Below, one piece after another: positions 1 through 5,614 of a stretch of 5,651 bases of DNA. The position numbers were made by a program, and so were the translations under genes. The stretch comes from Prevotellaceae bacterium. Lineage in GTDB: Bacteria; Bacteroidota; Bacteroidia; Bacteroidales; UBA932. Positions within the stretch are counted from its first letter, which is position 1, and every line of letters begins with the position of its first letter. The notes beneath the pieces were generated by a model. The model saw nothing but the letters and a program-made list of their open reading frames with translations. It was not told the origin of the DNA and searched no databases. Where the stretch lies: contig JAIROQ010000118.1 in NCBI GenBank assembly GCA_031257455.1, positions 1-5,651 on the forward strand, in the 5' to 3' direction.

Positions 1-1184
1 CTGTCGGCGAGGGCTTGGCGGATTTCGCATTCGGAAGTGCGTCCTTTGAGGTAATCCAGCAAGAGATCATGGCCTGCCAGCAGTTCGATAGCCGTTTTGT
101 CGTTACCTTTTTCGTACACGCCCTCGCGCCATGCAAAGCCTTCAAACCCGGAAAGGAAACGCAGGATGCGCAAACTGTGCAGCAACGAATGGTAGGGTTT
201 TCCGGTCAGGTGCAGTTGGAAGCCGTAGCAGATGTCGCCGCTGTGCTTGTGGAATGTGGGAATGAAGTGCAATAACCGCAGCCGTGCGCCCTCGCTATAG
301 AGTGGATGCTGCGGGTCATTCCAGTTGCTGTAACCGTGAGTGCGGTTGTAATCGTGTAGCGGCCGGAGGAACGGCGCACCGAAAATTTCAAAAGGCCGGG
401 TGGTGCCGCGTCCTTCGCTCAGGTTTGTGCCCTCGAGCAGGCATTGCCCGCTGTACACTAAGCAGGCGTACGCAGACGGGATATTTGGCGAAGGGTAAAT
501 CGCGCAGGGCGTTTTCACAAACGTGTTGCCTGCGCCCGGCAGCGTAAGCGGTACGGCATATTGCCGGTCGAGCGGGTAGGGGATAACCGTCAGCGGAAAG
601 GGCGCATTCATCCGGCTATGCAGGAAACCGCACAGTTCGCCGAAAGTCAATCCATGTCTGTGCGGCAGCCCTTCCACGCCGATGAACGAGGCATATTCCT
701 TGTTTATCGGAATGCCTTCCACCTGCCTGCCGGCGGGATTCGGGCGGTCGAGCACATATACTTCCGGCTGCAGGCGGTGTTCCAGCAGGGAGCGGAACAG
801 TTTTTCAACGGTGGAAATAAACGTATAATAGCGGCAACCCACATCTTGCAAGTCGATGACAATAGCGTCAAGGTCGCTCAGCTTGTCCAAAGGCGCTGAC
901 AGCGAAGCCTCGCTGCTGCCATAGAGCGAAACGAAATCAACTCCTTCCAAGTGCAGGCAGCGGTAGAACGCTCCGGAATCGAGGGCTTCCTGGTCTTGTA
1001 ATTCGGCAAAAAGTCCGTGTTCAGGCAGGAAGAGGCGGTGTAACTTGCCACGCCGGTGTAATTGTTCAAACAGGTAGCAGCCTTCCGAAAAATCCCATGA
1101 AGTCTGGTTGCACAATAATCCCACACGTCCCGCAAGCGACCCGTCATCGGCAAATTGCAGCAGGGTTTTATTGGCTACTGTCAT
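1..1184 (-). CDS. namZ: NamZ-like exo-beta-N-acetylmuramidase (DUF1343, GH171), 3' end outside the window
   Basis: The 394 visible residues read without interruption off the window edge. Family motifs appear in order: VGLLCNQTSW (21-30), LPEHGLF (53-59), VSLYGSSE (85-92), IDLQDVGCRYYTF (110-122), LDRPNPAGRQVEG (145-157), RHGLTFGEL (176-184), YPSPNIPS (230-237) and EGTNLSEGRGTTRPFE (251-266). The family, founded by Bacillus subtilis NamZ, removes N-acetylmuramic acid from the non-reducing ends of peptidoglycan fragments. Glu55 of the PEHG motif matches the proposed catalytic glutamate. Family members are about 400 residues long, so only a short tail should be missing. The start is forced: the in-frame codon five before the ATG is TAG. 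The N-terminus (MTVANKTLLQFADDGSLAGR) is no signal peptide, and ten cysteines fit a cytoplasmic enzyme, perhaps acting on imported muropeptide sugars (inference). It overlaps the upstream thioredoxin gene by 17 bases, implying co-transcription and translational coupling. Family assignment is secure; location and substrate are inferred. Confidence 0.93.
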   Translation of the reverse strand, partial: MTVANKTLLQFADDGSLAGRVGLLCNQTSWDFSEGCYLFEQLHRRGKLHRLFLPEHGLFAELQDQEALDSGAFYRCLHLEGVDFVSLYGSSEASLSAPLDKLSDLDAIVIDLQDVGCRYYTFISTVEKLFRSLLEHRLQPEVYVLDRPNPAGRQVEGIPINKEYASFIGVEGLPHRHGLTFGELCGFLHSRMNAPFPLTVIPYPLDRQYAVPLTLPGAGNTFVKTPCAIYPSPNIPSAYACLVYSGQCLLEGTNLSEGRGTTRPFEIFGAPFLRPLHDYNRTHGYSNWNDPQHPLYSEGARLRLLHFIPTFHKHSGDICYGFQLHLTGKPYHSLLHSLRILRFLSGFEGFAWREGVYEKGNDKTAIELLAGHDLLLDYLKGRTSECEIRQALAD

Positions 1185-1728
1185 CGGACGGTTTGGCTAA
1201 CAGTTCGTCAATTACGCGCACCATTTCAACAAACTCATCCGGGTCGTAAAGGCGCGTCAGGAAAGCGATTTTGCCGTCCCGGTCGATGATGATGTTCCGT
1301 GTTACGCCGGCGTTTTGGCCGGCATAGAGGTGGAACTTCTCGCCGCTTTCGTCCAGCGTCAGCGGATAGGTTACTCGAATGGTTTCGGCAAATTTCTGCG
1401 TTGTGTCTGCCGGCTCTTTATAATCGACAGCAATGAGCGCGAAGTCCAAATCGTCTTTGTGTTTTTGCCAGATATCGCGTTCGATGTGGGGCATTTCCTT
1501 GCGGCACACGCTGCACCAGCTGGCGGTGAATTGCAGCATCAGTACTTTTCCGCGATAATCACTCAGTCGTTCCGTACTGCCGTCTAAATATTGGATATCA
1601 AAATCGGGCGCGTCATCGCCCACTTTCACAATGTAACCGCGCGAAGCGTCTTCTGCCGGCGCTGTGCGGTTCTTGCAGGAAAATACCACGCACAAAAGAA
1701 GGAATAATAAAAAGGGAATTTTTTTCAT
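1168..1728 (-). CDS. TlpA/ResA-like thioredoxin-fold lipoprotein
   Basis: This 186-residue protein begins with a lipoprotein signal peptide: MKK, a hydrophobic stretch, then VFSC with the lipid-bearing Cys18. It should therefore be anchored outside the inner membrane facing the periplasm. The TlpA/ResA-type thioredoxin domain covers about residues 34-178: VGDDAPDFDIQYLDG (36-50), the redox site WCSVC (71-75, Cys72 and Cys75), and IIIDRDGKIAFLTRLYD (146-162). Family members reduce or exchange disulfides in exported proteins. The position normally held by the cis-proline (GIPTTFLID in typical members) reads GVTRNIIID, with Thr143 in its place, which could alter substrate release. The gene starts 14 bases after the rloB stop but has its own consensus promoter inside the end of rloB. 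It overlaps the downstream namZ by 17 bases, so the two probably form one operon. The physiological partner is unknown. The fold and location are well supported; the specific redox role is not. Confidence 0.9.
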   Translation of the reverse strand: MKKIPFLLFLLLCVVFSCKNRTAPAEDASRGYIVKVGDDAPDFDIQYLDGSTERLSDYRGKVLMLQFTASWCSVCRKEMPHIERDIWQKHKDDLDFALIAVDYKEPADTTQKFAETIRVTYPLTLDESGEKFHLYAGQNAGVTRNIIIDRDGKIAFLTRLYDPDEFVEMVRVIDELLAKPSDDSSQ

Positions 1729-1742
1729 CGTTGTGTTTTTTT

Positions 1743-2426
1743 CTACAAAGATAATGGTTTTAGGGAAGGAAACAAAACTATTTTCGGATTGTTTAATTCT
1801 TCCACGAGGGCATATACACGTGTACAGGGATTATGTTGTGCAAAGTCATTTCCTGTGTATTGTTTTTCCAACTTCTTCGCCCATTTTGCGGCTTGCTTTT
1901 GATTACCGTACCTTCGCAACAAGGCATACATTTCAGGATTATTTTTCTTGTACCGGAACTTTGGCAGGTGTTTTTCCAATTGCGATGTGATATAGCGATG
2001 GTAGTCTTTTCGTGAAATTCCCGTATCCACATATTGGAAGTGCAAAATGTACCACAATTCAAAAGCCTCGTTCGACCATGCACATTTAATGCTGTTAGCG
2101 TCAGCTTTGTTAATTGCATTGTTGAAATTACGTTCGGAAAAGCTGTCCCGGTCAAACACCGCCCAAACGCTATCGTATTTTTTGTTCGATGTATTCCTTC
2201 TTTGAATGGCGGTTTCTACCACGCCGAGTGTATTCTTTGCCGTGCCTATGGTTTCAATATCCAAGGTGTAGGGAGATAAAACCGTTTTGAACGATGCGAA
2301 GTACTGCGGTTCTGTTTTCGTGCCTTCGCAGACAATCAAAAAATAAACCCGCTGGTCGCGAAAATTTATTTTTCGCCGCCGCTCTTTGCGTTCAAATCGT
2401 TTTTCCAGTTTAGTTACCCGCGCCAT
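1743..2426 (-). CDS. rloB: RloB-family protein (AbiLii-like putative nuclease of a two-gene defence system)
   Basis: This 227-residue protein shows the RloB signature: a strand ending in LIVCEGTKTEPQYF (30-43), then WAVFDRDSF (88-96), SNEAFELWYILHF (118-130) and HNPCTRVYALVEEL (198-211). An acidic residue after a first hydrophobic strand (Glu34) and a later DxD (Asp92, Asp94) is the layout of a TOPRIM-like metal site, so a nuclease role is plausible but inferred. The first 26 residues hold twelve Arg or Lys and may contact nucleic acid. RloB proteins are known beside ATPases in restriction loci and as AbiLii of the lactococcal AbiL phage-abortive system. The ATG lies inside the end of the ATPase gene (17-base overlap), so the two are co-transcribed and probably translationally coupled. 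A+T content is high, about 37% G+C in one counted row. The last codons overlap the promoter of the next gene. Family call firm; target and activity unknown. Confidence 0.88.
   Translation of the reverse strand: MARVTKLEKRFERKERRRKINFRDQRVYFLIVCEGTKTEPQYFASFKTVLSPYTLDIETIGTAKNTLGVVETAIQRRNTSNKKYDSVWAVFDRDSFSERNFNNAINKADANSIKCAWSNEAFELWYILHFQYVDTGISRKDYHRYITSQLEKHLPKFRYKKNNPEMYALLRRYGNQKQAAKWAKKLEKQYTGNDFAQHNPCTRVYALVEELNNPKIVLFPSLKPLSL
1746..1776 (-). promoter_or_regulatory. Bacteroidota-type promoter for the thioredoxin-namZ operon, inside the 3' end of rloB
   Basis: On the minus strand TTTG (1776-1773) is followed by a 19-base spacer and TATCTTTG (1753-1746). This matches the Bacteroides vegetative promoter consensus TTTG, 19-21 bases, TAnnTTTG at every fixed position. 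Transcription should begin close to 1739, about ten bases ahead of the ATG at 1728, leaving a very short leader. The -7 element supplies the last sense codons of rloB (TTA TCT TTG, then the TAG stop). A site this close to consensus at the expected distance from a start codon is unlikely to be chance, but no start-site data are available here. Confidence 0.7.
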
Positions 2427-3624
2427 TGGTCGTTATTTTAGAAAAATTGCCGATGAAGGGGATAGCGCCATAGCGTCCTTCGATATAGTCTTTTTCATAA
2501 TTCCGGTCGTTCCGCACCTTTGTCCCGCCCGGTTCACGAAATTCGGCTAACGAATATAAATCGGTTTCTTCATATTCATTTTTTTCGGTGAAATAAATCT
2601 GGTCGCGGCGCAAACCGGCATAATTTAACAAATTCGTATCGTGCGACGCAAAAATCAATTGACCATTACTTGTATTGATAGAAGGGTCGTTGAACATCTT
2701 TACGATTTGTTTCGTTAATAAGGGATGCAACTTAGCGTCTAATTCGTCAATAATAATCAGATGCCCATAATTCAATCCTGCAAGAATATATGCGACCAAA
2801 TCAAATACCTTATTTGTCCCCGACGACTCACAGGCTAATGAATTAAATGTTGTCTGAGAAATTCGTTCTTTTGCTGCATTGTATTTAGGATGCCGGGTGA
2901 TGATTTCTCTTGTGTCTTTAGACAGGGTGAATTGGTCGAACCCTAAATCTAATGTGGTAATAAATTTTTCTATATAGGGTTTAAGGTCCTTCCGTTCCAA
3001 AAACAATTTTGTCACCTCTCTACTTTGTGTATGGTTAATTCCTGAGATGTTCAATATCATGCCAATTCCCCTTAATATTTTACGACTTTTTTCCCCGTTG
3101 AATTGGTCGCAAATAGCCAAAAAAAGCGCATTCTCTCTGGTCTTTTCTTTGAGCGCTTTTCCTTCTTCAAATGTCTTTCCCAACACTATTTTATTATCTT
3201 CCCGGACAAACAACAATTGCTCTTTTCCTTTTGTCCCCTTTTCATAAAGCCATTCGTGATATACTTTTTCGCTGCTGGCTTCAAACCCATAGCGGTAACG
3301 GACATCGTCAATCAACAAGATAATTTCAAAAAAGGAAGGTTGCTTTTCCGTTTCCGTATTCAGCAGGAAAGGCGTAACATTGATTTTATCCGTTGAATTA
3401 AGTTTTGCCGAATTTATTACAATATCTCTCATAGTGTTCAGCGCTTTTAACAGGTTGCTTTTGCCGCTCGAATTGGCGCCATAAATCACCGCACTGCGCA
3501 ACAGTTTATATTCTCCGGCGGCCATCACGTTATTTGGAAAGTCTTTGATAGCAGTGGCTTCAAGGCTCAATGTTTTTTTATCTTTGAACGATAAATAATT
3601 CCCTACCGTAAATTCTAAAAGCAT
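2410..3624 (-). CDS. ABC/SMC-like AAA ATPase (COG1106/AbiLi-type), first gene of the defence pair
   Basis: This 404-residue ATPase starts with the N-terminal strand typical of RecF/SMC-like ATPases (MLLEFTVGNYLSFKDKKTLS). Walker A is GANSSGKS (49-56), the signature-like motif is ESSGT (266-270), and Walker B is LIIIDELD (289-296) with catalytic Glu294. AKLHP (297-301) forms the D-loop region, and His328 of ASHD is the switch histidine. All ATP-site elements are present, so it should be active. About 210 residues separate Walker A from the signature, too few for a long coiled coil. The C-terminus EKDYIEGRYGAIPFIGNF (377-394) is common in this family of defence-associated ATPases. Paired with RloB it matches AbiLi/AbiLii; in such systems the ATPase is thought to sense infection or scaffold and gate the effector (inference). 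G+C is low, about 33% in two counted rows, suggesting horizontal acquisition. The start is the first ATG after the leader, 14 bases below a perfect dyad. Confidence 0.92.
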   Translation of the reverse strand: MLLEFTVGNYLSFKDKKTLSLEATAIKDFPNNVMAAGEYKLLRSAVIYGANSSGKSNLLKALNTMRDIVINSAKLNSTDKINVTPFLLNTETEKQPSFFEIILLIDDVRYRYGFEASSEKVYHEWLYEKGTKGKEQLLFVREDNKIVLGKTFEEGKALKEKTRENALFLAICDQFNGEKSRKILRGIGMILNISGINHTQSREVTKLFLERKDLKPYIEKFITTLDLGFDQFTLSKDTREIITRHPKYNAAKERISQTTFNSLACESSGTNKVFDLVAYILAGLNYGHLIIIDELDAKLHPLLTKQIVKMFNDPSINTSNGQLIFASHDTNLLNYAGLRRDQIYFTEKNEYEETDLYSLAEFREPGGTKVRNDRNYEKDYIEGRYGAIPFIGNFSKITTNGAGN

Positions 3625-3638
3625 AAATAATGTATTTT

Positions 3639-3655
3639 ATGAGAAAAATTCTCAT
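3639..3655. promoter_or_regulatory. Putative operator 1 of the ATPase-rloB operon (17-base dyad)
   Basis: ATGAGAA AAA TTCTCAT is a perfect dyad with 7-base arms and a 3-base centre. It lies between the candidate -7 element and the ATPase start codon, 14 bases before the ATG, roughly over the first transcribed bases. A second copy, identical at 16 of 17 positions, sits at 3701-3717. Two matching dyads around one promoter suggest binding by a dimeric repressor. The protein is unknown and not encoded in the window. Confidence 0.65.
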
Positions 3656-3665
3656 TATTATTTTA

Positions 3666-3695
3666 CAAAAGTACAAAAATAATTCATAATGCAAT
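3666..3695 (-). promoter_or_regulatory. Candidate promoter of the ATPase-rloB operon
   Basis: On the minus strand TACTTTTG (3673-3666) fits the Bacteroidota -7 consensus TAnnTTTG at all fixed positions. The best -33 match is ATTG (3695-3692) with an 18-base spacer, one base off in sequence and one short of the usual 19-21. Transcription would start near 3660, giving a leader of about 36 bases. A weak -33 element together with flanking dyads suits a regulated promoter. Confidence 0.55.
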
Positions 3696-3698
3696 AAA

Positions 3699-3719
3699 AA
3701 ATGAGAAAATTTCTCATTT
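3699..3719. promoter_or_regulatory. Putative operator 2 (21-base dyad), also a weak terminator candidate for the TSUP gene
   Basis: The dyad core ATGAGAA AAT TTCTCAT (3701-3717) extends to 21 bases, AAATGAGAA and TTCTCATTT around the same centre. It overlaps the last two bases of the TSUP stop codon on one side and lies three bases from the -33 element on the other. On the minus-strand transcript it would form an AT-rich hairpin, but only three unpaired T follow the stem, so termination would be weak. The centre-to-centre distance to operator 1 is 62 bases, close to six helical turns, which would put both sites on the same DNA face. Confidence 0.6.
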
Positions 3720-4488
3720 AGAACACCAGCAATTTTACGGCAAACGCTGTGATGAGCGCTATCAGCAGCCAGCGGATGATTTGCGGTTTCCATGTGGTGG
3801 CGAATTTCACGCCGAGCCATGCACCGGCGGCCTGTCCGGCAGCTTGCAGGATGCCGACATCGTAATGTATTTTCACCTTATGGGCATAAATAAAGAAAAT
3901 AATCAACGATGCAACTGTCGTAAACAGCACAACGAAAACTTTAATGGAATTGGCAGTAAGCAAATCGTAGCCGGTGCCAAGTACCAGTAAAATCAGCAGG
4001 AAATAGCCAATGCCGGCTTGCAGGAAACCTGCATATATACCCAGTGCAAAATATACCGGATAAAGCCACCACTTTATTTGCGGCATCGCAGTAATCTTGC
4101 TTTTCAGCCATTTTTCGGGTTGCAGGAAAATCACCGGCAGCATAAAAACCAGTACAACGCCGGTGGCTTGCCGGATAATATCATTTGGCACATGCACGGC
4201 TATCCATGCGCCGATGAGAGTGCCGAGCGTTAGCGGGATAGCCGGCCGCAGCCCCCACGACCATTCATAAGTTCTTTTCTTTTTGAACCGGGCGGACGCC
4301 ACGATGCTTTGGAACAGGAAGCCCAGCCGGTTGGTTACGTTGGCTTCGGCAGCGGCATTCTCGCCGGAGATGACCGTCATCAGTACCGGCAAGGTGATGA
4401 GCGAACCGCCGCCCGCCAGCGTATTGATGACGCCGCAAACAATGCCGGAAGCAAGTACAATCACATATAAATACCACTCTAAATCCAT
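3718..4488 (-). CDS. TSUP (TauE/SafE, former DUF81) family membrane permease
   Basis: This 256-residue protein is almost entirely hydrophobic, with about eight predicted membrane segments. It has the internal duplication of the family: GIVCGVINTLAGGGSLITLP (15-34) in the first half is mirrored by GIYAGFLQAGIGYFLL (150-165) in the second. Family members are inner-membrane transporters linked to sulfite, sulfoacetate, taurine breakdown products, thiosulfate or other small organosulfur anions; the substrate cannot be told from sequence. Length is normal for the family (about 250). No sulfur-metabolism gene lies in the window to narrow the role. The ATG is only eight bases after the T-run of the previous gene's terminator, so its promoter must overlap that hairpin or it depends on read-through. 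G+C is high (67% in one counted row), in clear contrast to the ATPase gene that follows it. Confidence 0.9.
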   Translation of the reverse strand: MDLEWYLYVIVLASGIVCGVINTLAGGGSLITLPVLMTVISGENAAAEANVTNRLGFLFQSIVASARFKKKRTYEWSWGLRPAIPLTLGTLIGAWIAVHVPNDIIRQATGVVLVFMLPVIFLQPEKWLKSKITAMPQIKWWLYPVYFALGIYAGFLQAGIGYFLLILLVLGTGYDLLTANSIKVFVVLFTTVASLIIFFIYAHKVKIHYDVGILQAAGQAAGAWLGVKFATTWKPQIIRWLLIALITAFAVKLLVF

Positions 4489-4496
4489 CGCCTGTC

Positions 4497-4529
4497 AAAA
4501 AAATTGCTTCGCCGGATAAAGCGAAGCAA
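4497..4529 (-). terminator. Intrinsic terminator of the type IX-secreted protein gene
   Basis: On the minus strand TTGCTTCGC and GCGAAGCAA form a perfect 9-base-pair stem around an 8-base loop (TTTATCCG), followed at once by seven T (4503-4497). This is a textbook rho-independent terminator, about 30 bases after the stop codon of the gene at 4559-5614. It ends eight bases before the TSUP start codon. Confidence 0.85.
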
Positions 4530-4534
4530 AATTA
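4527..4534 (-). promoter_or_regulatory. Possible -7 element for the TSUP gene
   Basis: TAATTTTG on the minus strand fits TAnnTTTG and overlaps the first three bases of the terminator stem. No TTTG is found 19-21 bases upstream; the area reads only A and T. If used, the transcript would start near 4520 and its leader would contain only part of the terminator hairpin, which would then no longer fold fully. In such an AT-rich area a chance match is quite possible. Confidence 0.3.
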
Positions 4535-4558
4535 TTACATCTTTAAATTATTAAATCT

Positions 4559-5614
4559 TTATTCTTTCACCAGCGGTTGCACATACACCTTATCATCAAA
4601 CGTCATGCGCAACAAATAAAACCCTGCCAAATCAGACGAGCGGGGGTTGTAGGTGATATGTTGCGGTCCCCTTTGCCGGACGCTTTTCACCAAATGTTTA
4701 ATGTATTGGCCGGACGTAGAGAACAGGGCAATGTCCACCAACGTTTCTTTTTCCAGCGTATAGGTTAAATGGAAGTACGAATTATACGGATTTGGAAAGA
4801 CGGAATACGTTACTTCAGGCGCTACAATCGTATTAGCGATTTGTTTTTCGGTAATATCTTCGGCGGTAATGGTGATGTCGGGCGCTGCCGTAGCGGGCGT
4901 GCTTGCCAGCGTAGCGGTGGTATAGAACGATTCATTGACGGTGGTGGGCGTTCCGTTTTCAGGCGTGTAGGTAATGTTCCACGTAACAAATACCGGATAG
5001 CGGTATCCCTCCGCATACCAGAGGTATTTTACCAGTTCTACCTGCGTGTTGTTGCAAAGTTCTTCGACATAGCTTTCCTTTGTTTTCACGCGGAGTACAT
5101 TGTACAACGTTACATTATCCGGCAATAATAATACGCCGTAAGCATCGGCTTCAGACGAATAATTGCCGGCCATATTGCCGCCCATTTCGTGGTTAGCGCC
5201 GTAGAAACAACGGGCGCTGAACGAGCCGGTAAGCGTAGCGCCAAAACCAAACGGATAGCGGATTTTAGTGATGGGTTGTTCAAAGCGAATCATCCGTCCG
5301 GGACCCGTATAACTTTCGTACACGTTTGCCTCTTCATTGCAAGCATAAGTGAATACGCCGCCATCGGCAGCTGTTACATTCAGTGCGCCGCTTTCGCCTT
5401 GTGCCACTGTTTCCGTCTTCCCTTCATTCAGGGGTGACAGGAGTGTGTAGTCCCATATCTGCATGGCGCCGGCGTCTCCCGGTTCCACGTATTGTACTTG
5501 CCGCATCGAATTATTTTCACCGGCTTTCAGTCCGTGTGTCCGGTAGGTAAGTACCGGTTGCGCAAACGTTACGGACGACACTAATAAAAATCCAAAAATG
5601 AATAAAGTTCTCAT
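4559..5614 (-). CDS. Secreted protein with type IX secretion (Por) C-terminal sorting domain
   Basis: Starting at the ATG at 5614 gives 351 residues. The N-terminus MRTLFIFGFLLVSSVTFA is a Sec signal peptide, with likely cleavage before QPVLTY. The last 80 residues (272-351) form a type A type IX sorting domain: VFPNPYNSYFHL, then VDIALFSTSGQYIKHL, then DLAGFYLLRMTFDDKVYVQPLVKE as its closing strands. Such domains guide proteins across the outer membrane and are usually cleaved, with the cargo attached to the surface or released. The cargo region (about 20-250), beginning QPVLTYRTHGLKAGENNSM, resembles a group of Bacteroidales secreted proteins of unknown function; I see no enzyme motif. A TTG codon 30 bases further upstream is in frame, but it would push the signal peptide inward and is unlikely. 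The gene ends in a strong terminator, so it is probably transcribed alone. No good promoter match lies in the 37 bases left upstream. Confidence 0.88.
   Translation of the reverse strand: MRTLFIFGFLLVSSVTFAQPVLTYRTHGLKAGENNSMRQVQYVEPGDAGAMQIWDYTLLSPLNEGKTETVAQGESGALNVTAADGGVFTYACNEEANVYESYTGPGRMIRFEQPITKIRYPFGFGATLTGSFSARCFYGANHEMGGNMAGNYSSEADAYGVLLLPDNVTLYNVLRVKTKESYVEELCNNTQVELVKYLWYAEGYRYPVFVTWNITYTPENGTPTTVNESFYTTATLASTPATAAPDITITAEDITEKQIANTIVAPEVTYSVFPNPYNSYFHLTYTLEKETLVDIALFSTSGQYIKHLVKSVRQRGPQHITYNPRSSDLAGFYLLRMTFDDKVYVQPLVKE

Noticed and set aside
561..899. A plus-strand reading frame of 112 codons
   Set aside because: It lies antisense to the conserved DUF1343 motifs of namZ, has no recognisable domain or start signals, and is expected by chance in G+C-richer coding DNA.
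1793..2155. A second minus-strand reading frame of 120 codons inside rloB
   Set aside because: The RloB frame carries all family motifs; the other frame has none and no plausible translation start.
3699..3719. Operator 2 as a strong intrinsic terminator for the TSUP gene
   Set aside because: The stem is almost all A-T pairs and only three unpaired T follow it; a second copy near the ATPase start fits an operator better. A minor terminator role remains possible.
3639..3719. The repeated dyads as a CRISPR array or the ends of a small mobile element
   Set aside because: There are only two copies, each a dyad, with promoter elements between them and no visible target-site duplication; the placement around a promoter fits regulation.
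4769..5128. A plus-strand reading frame of 119 codons
   Set aside because: It is antisense to the type IX-secreted protein gene, has Arg-rich low-complexity sequence, and resembles no family.
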